This document shows, one piece after another, positions 53,531 through 64,000 of a stretch of 64,000 nucleotides of DNA. The notes beneath the pieces are model-generated. The model searched no databases, was not told the DNA's origin, and worked only from the letters and a program-made list of their open reading frames with translations. The first letter of the stretch is position 1, and each line of letters opens with the position of its first letter. Origin of the DNA: Nansenia antarctica (lineage: Eukaryota > Chordata > Actinopteri > Argentiniformes > Microstomatidae); contig OZ022342.1 in NCBI GenBank assembly GCA_963989245.1, positions 42,402,479-42,466,478 on the forward strand, in the 5' to 3' direction. A program made the translations under genes and the position numbers.

Positions 53531-54032
53531 CCCAGCTAGCAATTTTGGGTTCTAAAAATGTTCAAAGAATGTTACCTAGAACGTTCTCATAATGTTTTCA
53601 GCGGGAAGTTTTCTTTAAGTTCTCAGAATGTTCTAGGATAACATTCTCTAAAAACATTTTTTAAATGTTGTGATAACCTTCTTAAAATGTTAAGTGACAT
53701 CATTGCTAGAACATTATGCCCTAATGTTCTTGAAAACGTTTTCAGTGGGAAGTTCCCAGAATGTTCTAGGATAACGTTCTCTAAAAACATTTTTAAAATG
53801 TTGCGTGATAACCTTCTTAAAATGTTAAGTGACAACATTGCTAGAACATTATGCCCTAATGTTCTTGAAAACGTTTTCAGTGGGAAGTTCCCAGAATGTT
53901 TTAGGATAATGTTCAGTAATAACCTTCTTAAAATGTGAGTTGACGATATTGCTAGAACATTACACCTTATGTTCTCAAAACATTTTCAGCTTAAGTTTTT
54001 TGTTTGTTCCCAGAATGTTTTAGGATAACGTG

Positions 54033-54626
54033 TGTTACGTTTTAGAATAATGTTCTAAATGTAGAGTGGTGTTGGACCCATGTGCGGTGCGTTGCGACTC
54101 AGAGGAATTGAGGTCGAGACATGAATAAAATAAAGTTCTCTTTACTGAGATGAATACACTGAATATCCATAGCATAGGACCGTGATACAGAACCACAGAA
54201 AAATAAAGGAGAGCAAGCAAGGCTCTGCGTAGCGAGTCGATAACTAATAACAAAAACAAAACACTTGCGAGTAGCGAAAACAAAAGATGAGCAAACAAGG
54301 CTCCGTTTACTAAAAGCAAACTTCACTTAAACACAAACAAATCAAAACACACATATAGTCAATAATACCTGGAAGTAGCGTGTGTTGCTCCTCCAGGACC
54401 GAAAGGACAGGACATGCACAATATTCTTAAGGGAAAGACGAGGGTTCACAAGACGCTAACAAGTACGAACAACTGACAAGGGAACAGGGAAATGGGACAC
54501 ACCTAAATACACATACAAACACTCACAGGTGACAATAATCACGTAATTAGTCCAGGGCTGGAGTGATGCTGCTCTTCAACCAGCAGAGGCATCGGGGAGG
54601 CATCCTCGCTGACCCCCCTCGTAACA
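54033..54626. mobile_element. Solo LTR-like insertion, 594 bp
   Basis: TGTTACG...CGTAACA ends with AACGTG duplicated at 54027-54032 and 54627-54632. The empty site is visible in the opposite arm of the palindrome (near 56660-56675), which confirms the borders. No coding sequence; orientation unknown. Confidence 0.8.
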
Positions 54627-55004
54627 AACGTGCTCTAAAAACCATTCTAAAAACGTTTGCTTATAACCTTCTTAAAATGTTTACTGAAAACCCTGTTAAA
54701 ACATTATGCCCAAACATTCTTAAAATGTTTTTAGCTAAACGTATTAACACATGTAAAAGTTTGATAACATCAATATTCAAGTCTTTCAACATAATGTATC
54801 ATTATTTATTAACATTAACAACAGAGGTGAGACAGGGAGAGGCAGCCACAGCTTCATTTGAGAACATATTTGAAGAAAAAAAAAGAAAAACATCATATAC
54901 TGTACATACTGAAAACATGGAAGTCAGAACCTATCATCACTGCAACAGTACATATCTCTGACAGTACATATCCTCATGACAGACAGGCATTCCCAAAGTG
55001 TTGA

Positions 55005-55880
55005 TTGCTTGATTTAGTCCTCGAACAGTGTGGGGCTTCTGCTCCCCTCAAGTGCTGCTGCTGCACCTGGACACATTCTTAAACATCATCCCTGGACACA
55101 TCCTTACTCTGAACTCTGTCCTCAGTCACAGATGGTCCACCTGTATCACTGTCCTCAGTCATGGATGGTCCACCTGTATTATCCACCTGCATTATAACAA
55201 AAATAGTATTTAAAATCAGAATAGTTTCTGATTCATCAGAAGTCTTTTTGGTAGCCCTTTAAATTACAGGCCGTTAATTATGCAGTAATTACTGTAAATA
55301 ACCAAGTAATATCCATGTAAAATAGACATGTAGAATGCTAGTAATTGTGCTAGCTAGATTGCTATAGCTTGCTAGCTAGCTAGCTAGCTCCCAAACCTGT
55401 CCCAAACTTTTGGGCTGGTAGATTTGCTTCACTCACCAGCCAAAAAACCAACAACAATGACGTTAATCTATTGAGTGGCTGGTAAAATCTGAACGTTCAC
55501 CAATTTGTCGATTTGGACGGTGGATAAAAGTTAATTTTGCGCCCAGCTTCCTAGCAATTTCTGACAACACACACGCTCCACGTTATTCGCATTAACGGTT
55601 AGTTTGTGGTCAAGAAAGTAATAGTATCCATACAAAGTAACGTTAATCAATTAAAAACAGTTATTGTAACCTTACCGTTTAATCCACAGTGTCCCGTTCC
55701 CTTGTGCTGTCTTCAACTAAAACCGTCTACCTGTGCCCGACCACTGAACATCTCAGTCAGGCGTGAAATCTAATCAGATTCGTTTGATTGGTCTGAAATC
55801 TAATCAGATTCGTTTGATTGGTCTGCCACGTCCTCAGCCTCCTCGGTTATTGGTGCAAGTCTGAAACTTGAATTTTTAAT
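55005..55880. other. Central spacer of the palindromic transposon
   Basis: Non-coding; includes a short duplication of GGATGGTCCACCTGTAT (about 55127-55180) and a repeated AATCTAATCAGATTCGTTTG (about 55767-55815). Nothing else recognised. Confidence 0.4.
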
Positions 55881-55961
55881 AACATCCCAAAAACATTTTA
55901 AGAATGTTTGGGCATAATGTTTTAACAGGGTTTTCAGTAAAAATGTTAAGAAGGTTATAAG

Positions 55962-56624
55962 TAGTGTTGTTCCGATACCATTTGTTGATCCCGATAACGA
56001 TACCGATACCTGACCGTGCAGTACTTGCCGATACCGAGTACCGATCCGATACCACGGCGTTTGAAAAAACAAAACAAAAAAACATGTTTTTTGAGCCGCA
56101 TACTCACCTCGATGTAAAATTATTGCTAACACTTAGTCTGGCACTGCTCAAAACCTTTGTAAAACAGGAAAACATACCAACAGAGAGTGAATGCTATAGA
56201 ACTTTTTTTTATTGTCTAATTTTATTGTTGTTTAATTGTGCATTTAGCCGTTGTACACACCGGACTATCCACCTTGAAATATCTCCAAACCGCCGACATG
56301 TTCTCCTCACTACACCTCTACAGCATGCGTGTTTGTTTTTCCGCGATAGTGAAAAGCTGCCACGCCATGGGTTGAGAGCAGCTGCTCTGGGCCAATAGCG
56401 TTCCAGCAGAGGAGCATGCCTGGGCATGTCTGGGCATGTCTGTGTTAGGAAGGCTGTGTCAGGCTACTATAGCAGACAAGCTGAGAAAAACGCAACGTGC
56501 TGCGTTTGAACAAGAGTTTGGTATCGGGTGTTATTATTTGTTAGTACTCGCCGATACCGATACCAGCATTTTTGTGCGTATCGGTGGCCATGCCGATACT
56601 AGTATCGGTATCGGAACAACACTA
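55962..56624. mobile_element. hAT MITE (TAGTGTTGTTCCGATACC ends), 8-bp duplication
   Basis: 663 bp; TAGTGTTGTTCCGATACC is mirrored by GGTATCGGAACAACACTA, with CCGATACC-rich subterminal repeats. GTTATAAG is duplicated at 55954-55961 and 56625-56632. Confidence 0.92.
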
Positions 56625-57419
56625 GTTATAAGCAAACGTTTTTAGAATGGTTTTTAGAGCACGTTATCCTAGAACATTCTGGGAACTAAAAGAAAACTTC
56701 CCGCTGAAAACGTTTTCAAGAACATTAGGGCATAATGTTCTAGCAATGTTGTCACTTAACATTTTAAGAAGGTTATCACACAACATTTAAAAAATGTTTT
56801 TAGAGAACGTTATCCTAGACGATCTGGGAACTTAAAGAAAACTTCCAGCTGAAAACATTACGAGAACATTCTAGGTAACATTCTTTGAACATTTTTAGAA
56901 CAAAAAATTGCTAGCTGGGAATGTTCTTCCTTTGTTATCGTGTAACATTGTGGGAACATTTTATAAAAGAACATTCTATAATCTGTTACCTAAACAATGT
57001 CCCCAAAACATCCTTGGAATGTTGCAGGTAAAACGTTCTTCCTTTGTTTACATATCACATTACAGGAACATTCTAGAAAAAACGTTTTGTGATCTGAGGC
57101 ATCAATAACATCCTGAAAACATTATCGAATGTTGCTTTGAAAATGTCCTTCCTTTGTTATCGTGTAACATTGTGGGAACATTTTATAAAAGAACATTCTA
57201 TAATCTGTTACCTAAACAATGTCCCCAAAACATCCTCAGAATGTTGCACCTAAAACGTTCTTACTTTGTTAACATTTAACGTTATAGGAACATTATTTGA
57301 AATGGTAAACATCCTTAAAATGCTCTTTGAACATTAGATGAAAACGTTTTCTTTAAAACATTAGCAGAACTTGTAGGGAATGTTAGCCAATGTTAGGGGA
57401 ACATTCCCCGCTAGCTGGG

Positions 57420-58365
57420 TGGCACCCTGGTGGCTCTGGTTCCTCCTCTGTCGGGCCTGGCACCCTGGGCGTCATCTCCTCGGTGTTCTCTGGTGGGTCT
57501 GGTAACCCTGGTCGTCGTTTCCCTCTCTGGTGGCCCTGGTTCATCCCTCAATCATCTGGCTGGATATTGCGTAGCACGCCGTCTCTGGATTCTGGTAAAA
57601 CGGCTTCCACTCTGAAATATATATCACATTCTTGCCGTGGCAAAAATCAAGTGTATCTGCAATAATACAGGGCCACCACTGGTCTGTCTGAGGAGACAGT
57701 TAACAAAAAACAAAAAAAAAAAAACTGCAACAGAATTTTATGTCTAATCAAACCAACATCTTAATATCAAAATAGGAAACGGTAGAACATTTTCGTGTGA
57801 TTTGAAAATCATAAACAAATGTGTCATGTTTTATGATGTCAAAATATACTTACTGAAAAATCATTCGAAAACAAGAAAAACCAGGGTTAATTGTTAATGA
57901 GTTAGTGGGAGTTAGCAATCAAAAATAGTATTTTATGAGCCTCTGATACGACAGGTCACATGGTTCTTTTTTCAATACATCATGGTCTGAACAATGCATG
58001 AATACCAAACAGATCTATATAATTTTGGACAGGTTTATGCAAAAAACTCAAAGTGGAGAGTGATCAGTTCTCACACATAAACCCACCTTCTTGAGAATAG
58101 AAATAACTCTCAGGGTCTTTCTGCGCAAGAAAGCAGCTCCCCATGACTTGGGTTCGAAAATATAAAACCTTGCCTAATGCAAAAAAATGTTTTTAAAATA
58201 GAAAACAGAAACTTAAAAACCGCTAGGGTCTCATCACAACAAAAATAATCCAAACAACTCAACAATTTTCCTAGAAGTGTCGGGAAACAAAAAACATTCT
58301 TAAACCATCAAGATATACAAAATCCCGGAGCTGTACATGGAGAAACAACGATTATAGATTGTTTC
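57420..58365 (-). other. Region between Gag and the nested transposon in endogenous retrovirus 2
   Basis: 57420-57620 is a Pro/Gly/Arg-rich coding-like stretch built on repeats of GTCGGGCCTGGCACCCTGG. 57620-58365 is A/T-rich with no Pol motifs. The expected protease, RT and integrase are absent. Confidence 0.5.
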
Positions 58366-59760
58366 CTAAAATTGCTGTTGTGGTGTCGGGCAGAATCTGT
58401 AGGAGTGGTTGCCCCCACAATTATAACAAGCAAAACCCTTATCACCCCACTGTCTGAAATTTGTTTGTGGCTGGCCATGCTGTTCTCTAGAACGTTTCTC
58501 TTGTCCTTCATAAAATCTAATTTGTGCAGCTTGTAGACGCACCTGATCCTGTGTAGACACTTTATGAGCCTCCCCCGCTATAGTAAGGTGTAATCTTTCT
58601 GCATGTTTACAGTGAGCTATCAAATTTTCTAGGGTCCCCGTCTCCCACCCAATGCAGGTCAGTCTCACTTGCTCACTCAAAGTCGGTCTTAGTCCATTTA
58701 CCAGTGCAGGTTTCAGTAGTGTGGAGTAGTTATTATCATCCCGAGCTACACCACTGTGTAATATAAAACATTTCTCTAAACGGACATAATAGTCCTCGAA
58801 CAGTTCCTCTCCTTTCTGAGTACACATCTGGACTTTGCTCCAATCAATTATCTTTGGCCACTTGTCTTTGATGCGCTTTAGTAATTGTTGGAACTGTGGG
58901 TCATAATCTCGGTTGTCCACCATCAAGTTAGTGTCGAAATGTCCCCGTACTGTCAACCATTTCATCCCTAACTTAGCCCGTATAATGGTACCTATCTCAG
59001 CTGCAGAAGGTCTGTACATGCCCACTAAGTCTACCATCTCATTAGCAAATGTCTCAGAATCGAGAGAGGGGTCGGTAAGCGTCTTGCACATGTCTCTCAC
59101 CTCATCTGAACGCCACGGCCGATAAACTTCAATATGAGCTTCCCAGGTAGGATCATCTTCTCCTGTGGGACCTCTAGGATTTGCACATCGGATCATTGGC
59201 ATAGAAAACTTTTCTGCACTATTCTGCTCTCTTTGCCTAGCTTCCTGTCTAGTGTTAGGCCGTGCAGGCTGCTCAACAGGTAAAGGGATCACAGGTAAAG
59301 GGGGTGTATATTTCGGGGGAGCTGGACGGAGTGGGGATCCTAGCTGTGTTGAGAGATTTTGAGGGTCAGGGTACAGGGGCAGAGGATCTAAATCCATGCT
59401 ATTGGTTGGAGGTAATACTTTATCTTCCTGCTCTTTTACTTTCTGTAGCAATTTCAAAAGTAAACCCTCTTCTGAGTTCTTGTGTTTGTCCTCTGCCATG
59501 CGTTCCCACTTTCTAAAACAATCCCAATTTATCTCATTCTTTGCTTTCTTTCCTACAGATGTTTTCTCAAAAGTCTCCAATTCTATTCTAATCCCATTTA
59601 ACATGCTAACGCTCAGTATCCCACATGTAGCAGGAAAAGATGAATACTTAGACCACAACCCAATATGTTTAACAGCAGATAAACCCCATTTGTCTGCCAT
59701 TATCTTAGCAGGACCAAGAAGTGGTGTCACTCTCTCTGAACGACTTGATTTTATACCCAT
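58366..59760 (-). CDS. Retroviral Gag-like polyprotein (endogenous retrovirus 2)
   Basis: 464 codons, intact, starting MGIKSS (likely myristoylated). Matrix-like domain at about 1-110 (WSKYSSFPATCGILSVSML), Pro-rich linker at about 120-175 (PPLPVIPLPVEQP), and capsid from about 185 (MIRCANPRGPTGEDDPTWEA) with the gammaretrovirus-like order WRSDEVRDM, FANEMVDLVGMYRPS, EDYYVRLEKCF, LVNGLRPTLSEQVRL and LIAHCKHAERLHL. The C-terminal zinc knuckle CYNCGGNHSYRFCP has spacing C-x2-C-x3-H-x4-C, one residue short of the canonical form. It ends in a stop directly after the knuckle, and no Pol follows in any frame. Confidence 0.85.
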   Translation of the reverse strand: MGIKSSRSERVTPLLGPAKIMADKWGLSAVKHIGLWSKYSSFPATCGILSVSMLNGIRIELETFEKTSVGKKAKNEINWDCFRKWERMAEDKHKNSEEGLLLKLLQKVKEQEDKVLPPTNSMDLDPLPLYPDPQNLSTQLGSPLRPAPPKYTPPLPVIPLPVEQPARPNTRQEARQREQNSAEKFSMPMIRCANPRGPTGEDDPTWEAHIEVYRPWRSDEVRDMCKTLTDPSLDSETFANEMVDLVGMYRPSAAEIGTIIRAKLGMKWLTVRGHFDTNLMVDNRDYDPQFQQLLKRIKDKWPKIIDWSKVQMCTQKGEELFEDYYVRLEKCFILHSGVARDDNNYSTLLKPALVNGLRPTLSEQVRLTCIGWETGTLENLIAHCKHAERLHLTIAGEAHKVSTQDQVRLQAAQIRFYEGQEKRSREQHGQPQTNFRQWGDKGFACYNCGGNHSYRFCPTPQQQF

Positions 59761-60918
59761 TTTAAACTCAAAATCAAGATATATTCAAAGGAACAATATA
59801 GATACAAAGCACTATTAGTTAAAATAGCTTTAAAAAAACACACAAGGAATGAAAACAGCTGTAATGTCTTATCACAAATAAGAACATTCAAAACAATTAC
59901 AATACAATCCACAAACAAACTTGGTCTGTGGAGATTAGACTCTGGGCTTCAGGGGAGGGGTGGCTGGTAGGTCTTTTACATATGCACTGAGTCAACAGAA
60001 AAACTGAAGTATTAACACTGATTAACTAATTAAAACTGGAGTTCAGAACTTTGATTAGCTCAATGAAACTCTATATTCATACATGGAAAATTCAGAACAC
60101 CTGGTTGGCTCAATGAATTTTATGGATAAGTACCACCTCCCCACTTTTACACAGAACTAACCTCTGTGTAATAAAAACCCAATCCTAGATCAACCTAGGA
60201 TTATTTTTAGACCTGTGTTAACCAATATGTTGGACTTGGACCTTAGTTAACCAATTTACTGCACAATCAAATGGCACTAGTTAACCACTGTTCACGATCG
60301 GTTAGACTCCCTGGTTAGGCCCTCTCTGTAACCAGGTGAACAGCAACTCCCCCTGATTAGTCCCTGTCTGCAATCAGGTCAGCAGCCACTCCCTCTGGTT
60401 AATACTTTTACTGTAACCAGATAACAGCAACGTCGAAAGATACACGTATATATATATATCATATACACAAAAAGAGTAGTCTTATGATTTTGCCAGGTGC
60501 AATTATAGCCACGATAACATGTAAATCGTCTAAAAACGCCACAAGCCTTGTAGTCTTATGATTTTGCCAGGTGCAATTATAGCCACGATAACATGTAAAT
60601 CGTCTAAAAACGCCACAAGTCATGCATCACAAAGTGCACCCGGAAACAAAGACCTCTCCAAATGGGTATCTTTCTCCGATTAAATACCGTTCCGTATACA
60701 AATGAAAATCGACAGGCTTACCCTTGTTCGTGTAGTACGTAGACAGCGTGCTAAGGCCCTGATCATCCGCTCCCAGCCAATCCCAAAAAATAGAGGGGAT
60801 CTCCTGACCGCGTCACTTGCTAGGTGAAACGGGAGAGGTCCGTCTCAAAAACAGCTCGTCAGCTGAAATGGCTGAGAACGGACAGAACAGGATACCTCCG
60901 CAGCCGCTCCCCTTGTTT
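59761..60918 (-). other. Untranslated leader of endogenous retrovirus 2
   Basis: About 1.16 kb between PBS and Gag. It holds a 74-bp-period direct repeat (CTTATGATTTTGCCAGGTGC at 60481 and 60555) and several AACCAG/TTAACCA-type short repeats. No ORF. Confidence 0.55.
60477..60624. repeat. Two-copy 74-bp direct repeat in the proviral leader
   Basis: Two nearly identical units starting TAGTCTTATGATTTTGCC at 60477 and 60551. Confidence 0.85.
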
Positions 60919-60929
60919 CCTCGTCGCCA
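60919..60929 (-). promoter_or_regulatory. tRNA-Ser-like primer-binding site of endogenous retrovirus 2
   Basis: The minus strand reads TGGCGACGAGG, complementary to the 3' end (CCTCGTCG plus CCA) of vertebrate tRNA-Ser, three bases after the LTR end. It fixes the proviral orientation. Confidence 0.75.
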
Positions 60930-60932
60930 ACT

Positions 60933-61536
60933 TGTTAGAGTAAATTATTCAATAATGGCAGCCTGTTTCGTTTCAAGATGTATAAGAAAAGATATTTAAT
61001 AATCTTCTGCAGAAGGAGGAAATTTACAAGCACGTCAGACAGGTCTTAACAGTGAAAGTTCCTCAAAAAGTAAAAGTCATTCATTTCATCTGAGTATTTA
61101 TACAAACAGGTACCTTCAGGTAAGGGGTCCGCCCTCAGGTGAGGTTTAGACCAATCATGAGCAATGGGTGTGGACCTGTACATTTGATGAAGATGATTAT
61201 GATGAAGGCTAGGGGGGAAACGGCCCCCACTTTCTCCCAACAGACAAAAGGTGAAAGCGGAACACAATGGCCACAACTGGTTCAGTCTGGTCTTAGAGTA
61301 CTGGGTCTGGGGCAACACAAAGGTCAGAAACTGCTCTAGATGGTAGGGCAATCAGGTCTTTGTAATCATGTAAATGTGTCTATTGTCTTAGCCCATGTCA
61401 AGCTTCAAGTAGAGAAACTGGTTCTGTTGTGTGTGACAACAGGAAATCATCTTCTACAGTCTGCTGCAGACATTCAACCCAAGATGATGTTTGATTCTTA
61501 AATGTAGCTTATTACATATAATAATTTTCTCTCACA
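60933..61536 (-). repeat. 5' LTR of endogenous retrovirus 2
   Basis: 604 bp with no difference seen from 52343-52946; followed by AAGC. Confidence 0.92.
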
Positions 61537-61903
61537 AAGCCTAGAGCGCTTTAGGGAGGCCTGGAACAACCATGCTTTGCGTACGGAACACAACCGAACA
61601 CCAACTCAAATCTGGACAGAAGGAATGCTCTCAAATATGGCAACGGACAGTGCAGCAATCAACAATGTGTTCGGGGAAAATCCCTACACACCACACAATT
61701 TGGAGGCAGTTCTGGCGCAGCATGGAATTGACTCTTTACCCACTACTGATGATGATGATCTCCCAGCTGTAATTGTAGAGCAACCTCAAATCAATCTCAG
61801 TCAACAGCAACAGGAGTCAATCTGTCGTGCCATTGATCACATTTCTGATTTGAAGATAAAGTATCTGACATGCTGTGCAGAAATTTCTAATCTTATGGCA
61901 ACC
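61537..61903 (+). pseudogene. DDE integrase gene copy 2, C-terminal part
   Basis: Continues the frame interrupted at 52342: LERFREAWNNHALRTEHNRTP, then QIWTEGMLSNMATDS and GENPYTPHNLEAVLAQHG, ending at TAA after NLMAT. It is homologous to 44700-44580 of copy 1 (FRDGWNHHRLRTEGNRSPLQLW). No lesion other than the provirus is seen in this part. Confidence 0.8.
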
Positions 61904-62446
61904 TAAAACTTTATACCAGTTTTTCAAATGTTAATGCGATATGACATGTTTTAAATTTTATGACAAAGTAGTGTTTTTGACTTCATATGTGCACTTCTCT
62001 TAAAGATCTTGATACATCTGTATCAATGACACATTTTAATCTAATAAAATCATTTTTACTGTTGTACTACTGGGGTAATCCTGTAAGCATGTTGCATGTT
62101 GGCAAAAGACAACTTGAAATAAGTAAATGCTATATTTCAGCAGTGGACGTATGAGCTGTACAAACTTAGTGTCATTTGGTATGTCTATTGTAATCGTTAA
62201 AACCTCTCAGTGAGCAAGTCTGAAATCATAGTTGGTAGGTATAATTGTAATATAACAGTTTATTCACAGTTGACATTCAATTCAATCCAGTGAACCACTC
62301 TACTAGTTTAGCATTTGGAAGCTGTTGCTGTATACGCACAACATGCAGTCAACGGACCTCTCAATGCAAGTTAAACAGGCCATCCTTAGGCTGCAAAAAC
62401 AAACAAAAAATCCATCAGAGAGATAGCGGGAACATTAGTAGTGGCC
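61904..62446. other. 3' flank of integrase copy 2
   Basis: AT-rich, with AATAAAATC near 62043 as a possible polyadenylation signal. Otherwise nothing recognised. Confidence 0.4.
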
Positions 62447-62892
62447 AGGGCTGGACTGGGACAAAAATTAGGCCCTGCCATGTGGCTCAGACCGGCCCAA
62501 CACAATCGGTCCGACACCGCCGATCAACATGCTGGCAGTCTGTTGAATATACCATTTGTAAAAACCCCTATAGAGCGGAGTAAGTGACATGGACAGCAAG
62601 TATACCAATGCAAGTGTGAACCAGTGTACTCACTCACTGTTGACATACTCCACGGTGATGAGACATGGCTGCTGTGCTGAGCAAACAATACCCATACTCA
62701 ATACTGTTAAGTAGTTGTATAACAAAAAGCTCGGCAGTCATAGGAATAATTACAATTATTTCTTAACATTCTAATACTGTTAAGTAGTACAATTATTTAT
62801 TAACATTTTAAATACAAACAATATCAAATATCACTCAATATAACACCACTGTAAAAAAATTGCAGACAATGCAATAGGGAAGAGAGAGAAAG

Positions 62893-62921
62893 ACACACAC
62901 ACACACACACACACACACACA
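62893..62921. repeat. (CA)n microsatellite
   Basis: About 14 CA units inside the hAT element. Confidence 0.9.
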
Positions 62922-63212
62922 AGAGAAATGTGAGACATGGTACAGGCTACAACACATGTAAAAGATGGCTATAGCTGAAAAGATTGGATACTCACCCAGT
63001 TCCGAAAGGCTCAGCCCTTTCAATCTCCACCTGGACAATTAATGGCCATATCCGAAAAGATAGTGAGAGGAACAGAGTAGAGGGAGGGACAGAGATAAAG
63101 AGACAAGGAGTGAGAAGACTTGATAAGTGATTACATAACTGATTCAGATCAGAATCTTCTGGGAATCAAAAAACAGATTTGCAGCATGTCTATATAGTGT
63201 ATACTCACCAAG

Positions 63213-63850
63213 TCAAAACGCTGCCTGTGAACTCCAGATCAACCAACACAAACGGAAAAAAGTGAGGGACCCTCTACCTTTTGTTCCACTGGATGCATGC
63301 AATTCTTTGCTCTTTTTAATGCACTCCTCAAGATGCTCTTTGAGGCTAACATTGCACTTTCCTATTATAAGGATGAGCTCCAAAAAGTTGCCATGATCCA
63401 GGGTACTGTCGTCCCACTCGTTCTCCACATGCCTGTAGCTCAAGCCCCTCTTGCCTATCACCTTCACCACATCCACAACACACTCCAAAACCTGGCGTTT
63501 CTTTCTTACTTGCTGCCTATGAGCAGACATCTGACTGCCAGCAAACTTGCTCTGGATATCTCCTTTTCTACTTCTTAGAAAATAGGCTTCAGCACACTTT
63601 CGGTTGTAGCACTCTTTTCATGCTCCTCCACATTCTGTTGCGCATGTCTCCATCCTGTCATTCCAGTAATAAATGTTCTGGGGTCAGTGCTATTGCCAAA
63701 TGCCATACAGACAAAACAAAACAATGTATGCTGTTCTTCGCAATATGTGAGCCACTTCCTACTGGTGCCATCTGCACATGTGAAATACTTTTGTGCCGCT
63801 GTATTTTTGGTTCTCTGCTGAGGGTGGTAATCTAAAAAGTGATCTAGCAT
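63213..63850 (-). pseudogene. hAT transposase (TTF-type zinc finger, ZMYM1-like), frameshifted
   Basis: The frame 63850-63575 gives KYFTCADGTSRKWLTYCEEQ, HTLFCFVCMAFG, GMTGWRHAQQNVEEHEKSA: a TTF-type zinc finger with the usual Cys/His spacing. A one-base indel near 63597-63605 shifts to a second frame that reads FLRSRKGDIQSKFAG, KRQVLECVVDVVKVIGKRGL, LDHGNFLELI and SSGTKGRGSLTFF (63590-63213), the region that follows the finger in these transposases. The catalytic hAT core should lie farther 3' but is replaced here by the non-coding segment 62447-63212. Exon boundaries are not resolved. Confidence 0.65.
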
Positions 63851-64000
63851 GGAACTTCAGGACAGGCAAAGTAATTGAAGTCCTGAACGTGGCACTCTGT
63901 TTCCTCTGTTTCATCTTTTTCTCTCTCCTTTTCCTCTCTTTCCCTGACACTCTGCTTTTCTGGGGAGGACAGCAGCAGCTCAACCTGGTTCAACAAGACA

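Larger units (their letters stand above)
53531..57419. mobile_element. Palindromic DNA transposon with tandem subterminal repeats
   Basis: Ends CCCAGCTAGC (53531) and GCTAGCTGGG (57419); an additional inner copy of the right terminus ends at 56919. Both arms consist of ~130-bp tandem units built from GTTCTAGGATAACG, CTTCTTAAAATGTT and CATTATGCCCTAATG, in opposite orientation. After subtraction of two nested insertions the length is about 2.6 kb, with no transposase. The target site can be reconstructed from neighbouring repeats (GGGCCTGGCACC) and suggests a 2-bp TG duplication. Superfamily uncertain. Confidence 0.7.
52343..61536 (-). mobile_element. Endogenous retrovirus 2, 9,194 bp, inserted in integrase copy 2
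   Basis: Two 604-bp LTRs without visible differences; AAGC duplicated at 52339-52342 and 61537-61540. Transcription is right to left: PBS at 60919-60929, Gag at 59760-58366, then about 750 bp without Pol, a Pro-rich segment, a 3.9-kb DNA transposon, an envelope-like start and the 3' LTR. Pol is missing, so this provirus was non-autonomous or lost Pol later. The LTR identity favours a recent insertion of an already deleted form. Confidence 0.9.
62447..64000 (-). mobile_element. hAT element, left end and 3' part of its gene; continues past the window
   Basis: Starts with CAGGGCTGGACTGGGAC, as do 29196 and 41879. The minus-strand transposase exons lie at 63213-63850. The other terminus is outside the window, so the duplication cannot be tested (candidate left copy GTAGTGGC at 62439-62446). 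Confidence 0.75.

Noticed and set aside
53687..53938. ORFs in the GTTCTAGGATAACG arrays
   Set aside because: Periodic by-products of the tandem subterminal repeats.

Overview
This is vertebrate nuclear DNA, most likely from a ray-finned fish. It has no operons or ribosome binding sites. Coding capacity is broken into exons with GT-AG junctions, AT-rich non-coding sequence makes up most of the window, and the recognisable proteins are those of L2- and Rex1-like LINEs, Ty3/gypsy elements, endogenous retroviruses, hAT, Harbinger and mariner-type elements, and fish-typical integrase and HECT-like genes. No host single-copy gene was recognised. The window is best read as mobile elements nested several layers deep.

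Layout. 1-3975: left-truncated Ty3/gypsy element on the minus strand, with one open Gag-Pol frame of about 1,069 codons that runs off the window, a PBS and a 360-bp LTR. 4603-4803: palindromic MITE. 5240-7479: decayed multi-domain gene ending in a CXC-type cysteine-rich tail. 7571-18601: a 3,678-bp unit (flank of that gene plus a truncated L2 LINE) present three times in tandem without visible differences. 19180-21958: old Rex1-like LINE containing a gypsy remnant. 22530-23968: another L2 LINE.

24885-51026 is the central structure. About 26.1 kb is bounded by 340-400 bp terminal inverted repeats (TTATGGAGGACC...GGTCCTCCAT). A 6-bp ACTTTC duplication flanks it, and the same ~265-bp satellite continues on both sides. 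Its likely own cargo is convergent: a plus-strand multi-exon HECT-like gene (38066-41235) and a minus-strand multi-exon gene with a helix-turn-helix and a DDE integrase (44228-50571). The TIRs carry an octamer plus CCAAT promoter-like module that lies just upstream of the integrase start. The rest of the interval is later insertions: a palindromic element, LINE and hAT pieces, a complete endogenous retrovirus (30786-37555), a mariner-type element with a hAT derivative inside it, a retroposed poly-A fragment, a SINE inside an integrase exon, and a 4.1-kb TIR element in an integrase intron that itself holds a hAT MITE and a Harbinger derivative.

52022-61903: a second integrase copy (plus strand) is split by a 9.2-kb endogenous retrovirus (minus strand; 604-bp LTRs with no differences seen; AAGC target duplication; tRNA-Ser-like PBS). 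That provirus is in turn invaded by a palindromic DNA transposon holding a solo LTR and a hAT MITE. 62447 to the end: start of a hAT element with a broken zinc-finger transposase gene on the minus strand.

Functional picture: both proviruses have LTR pairs that look identical, so both are young, yet both lack reverse transcriptase, which implies mobilisation by helper elements. Both integrase copies and the HECT-like gene are damaged here, so this locus is probably a non-autonomous relic of a large TIR element. All family assignments come from reading the sequence and remembered family features; no database search was run.
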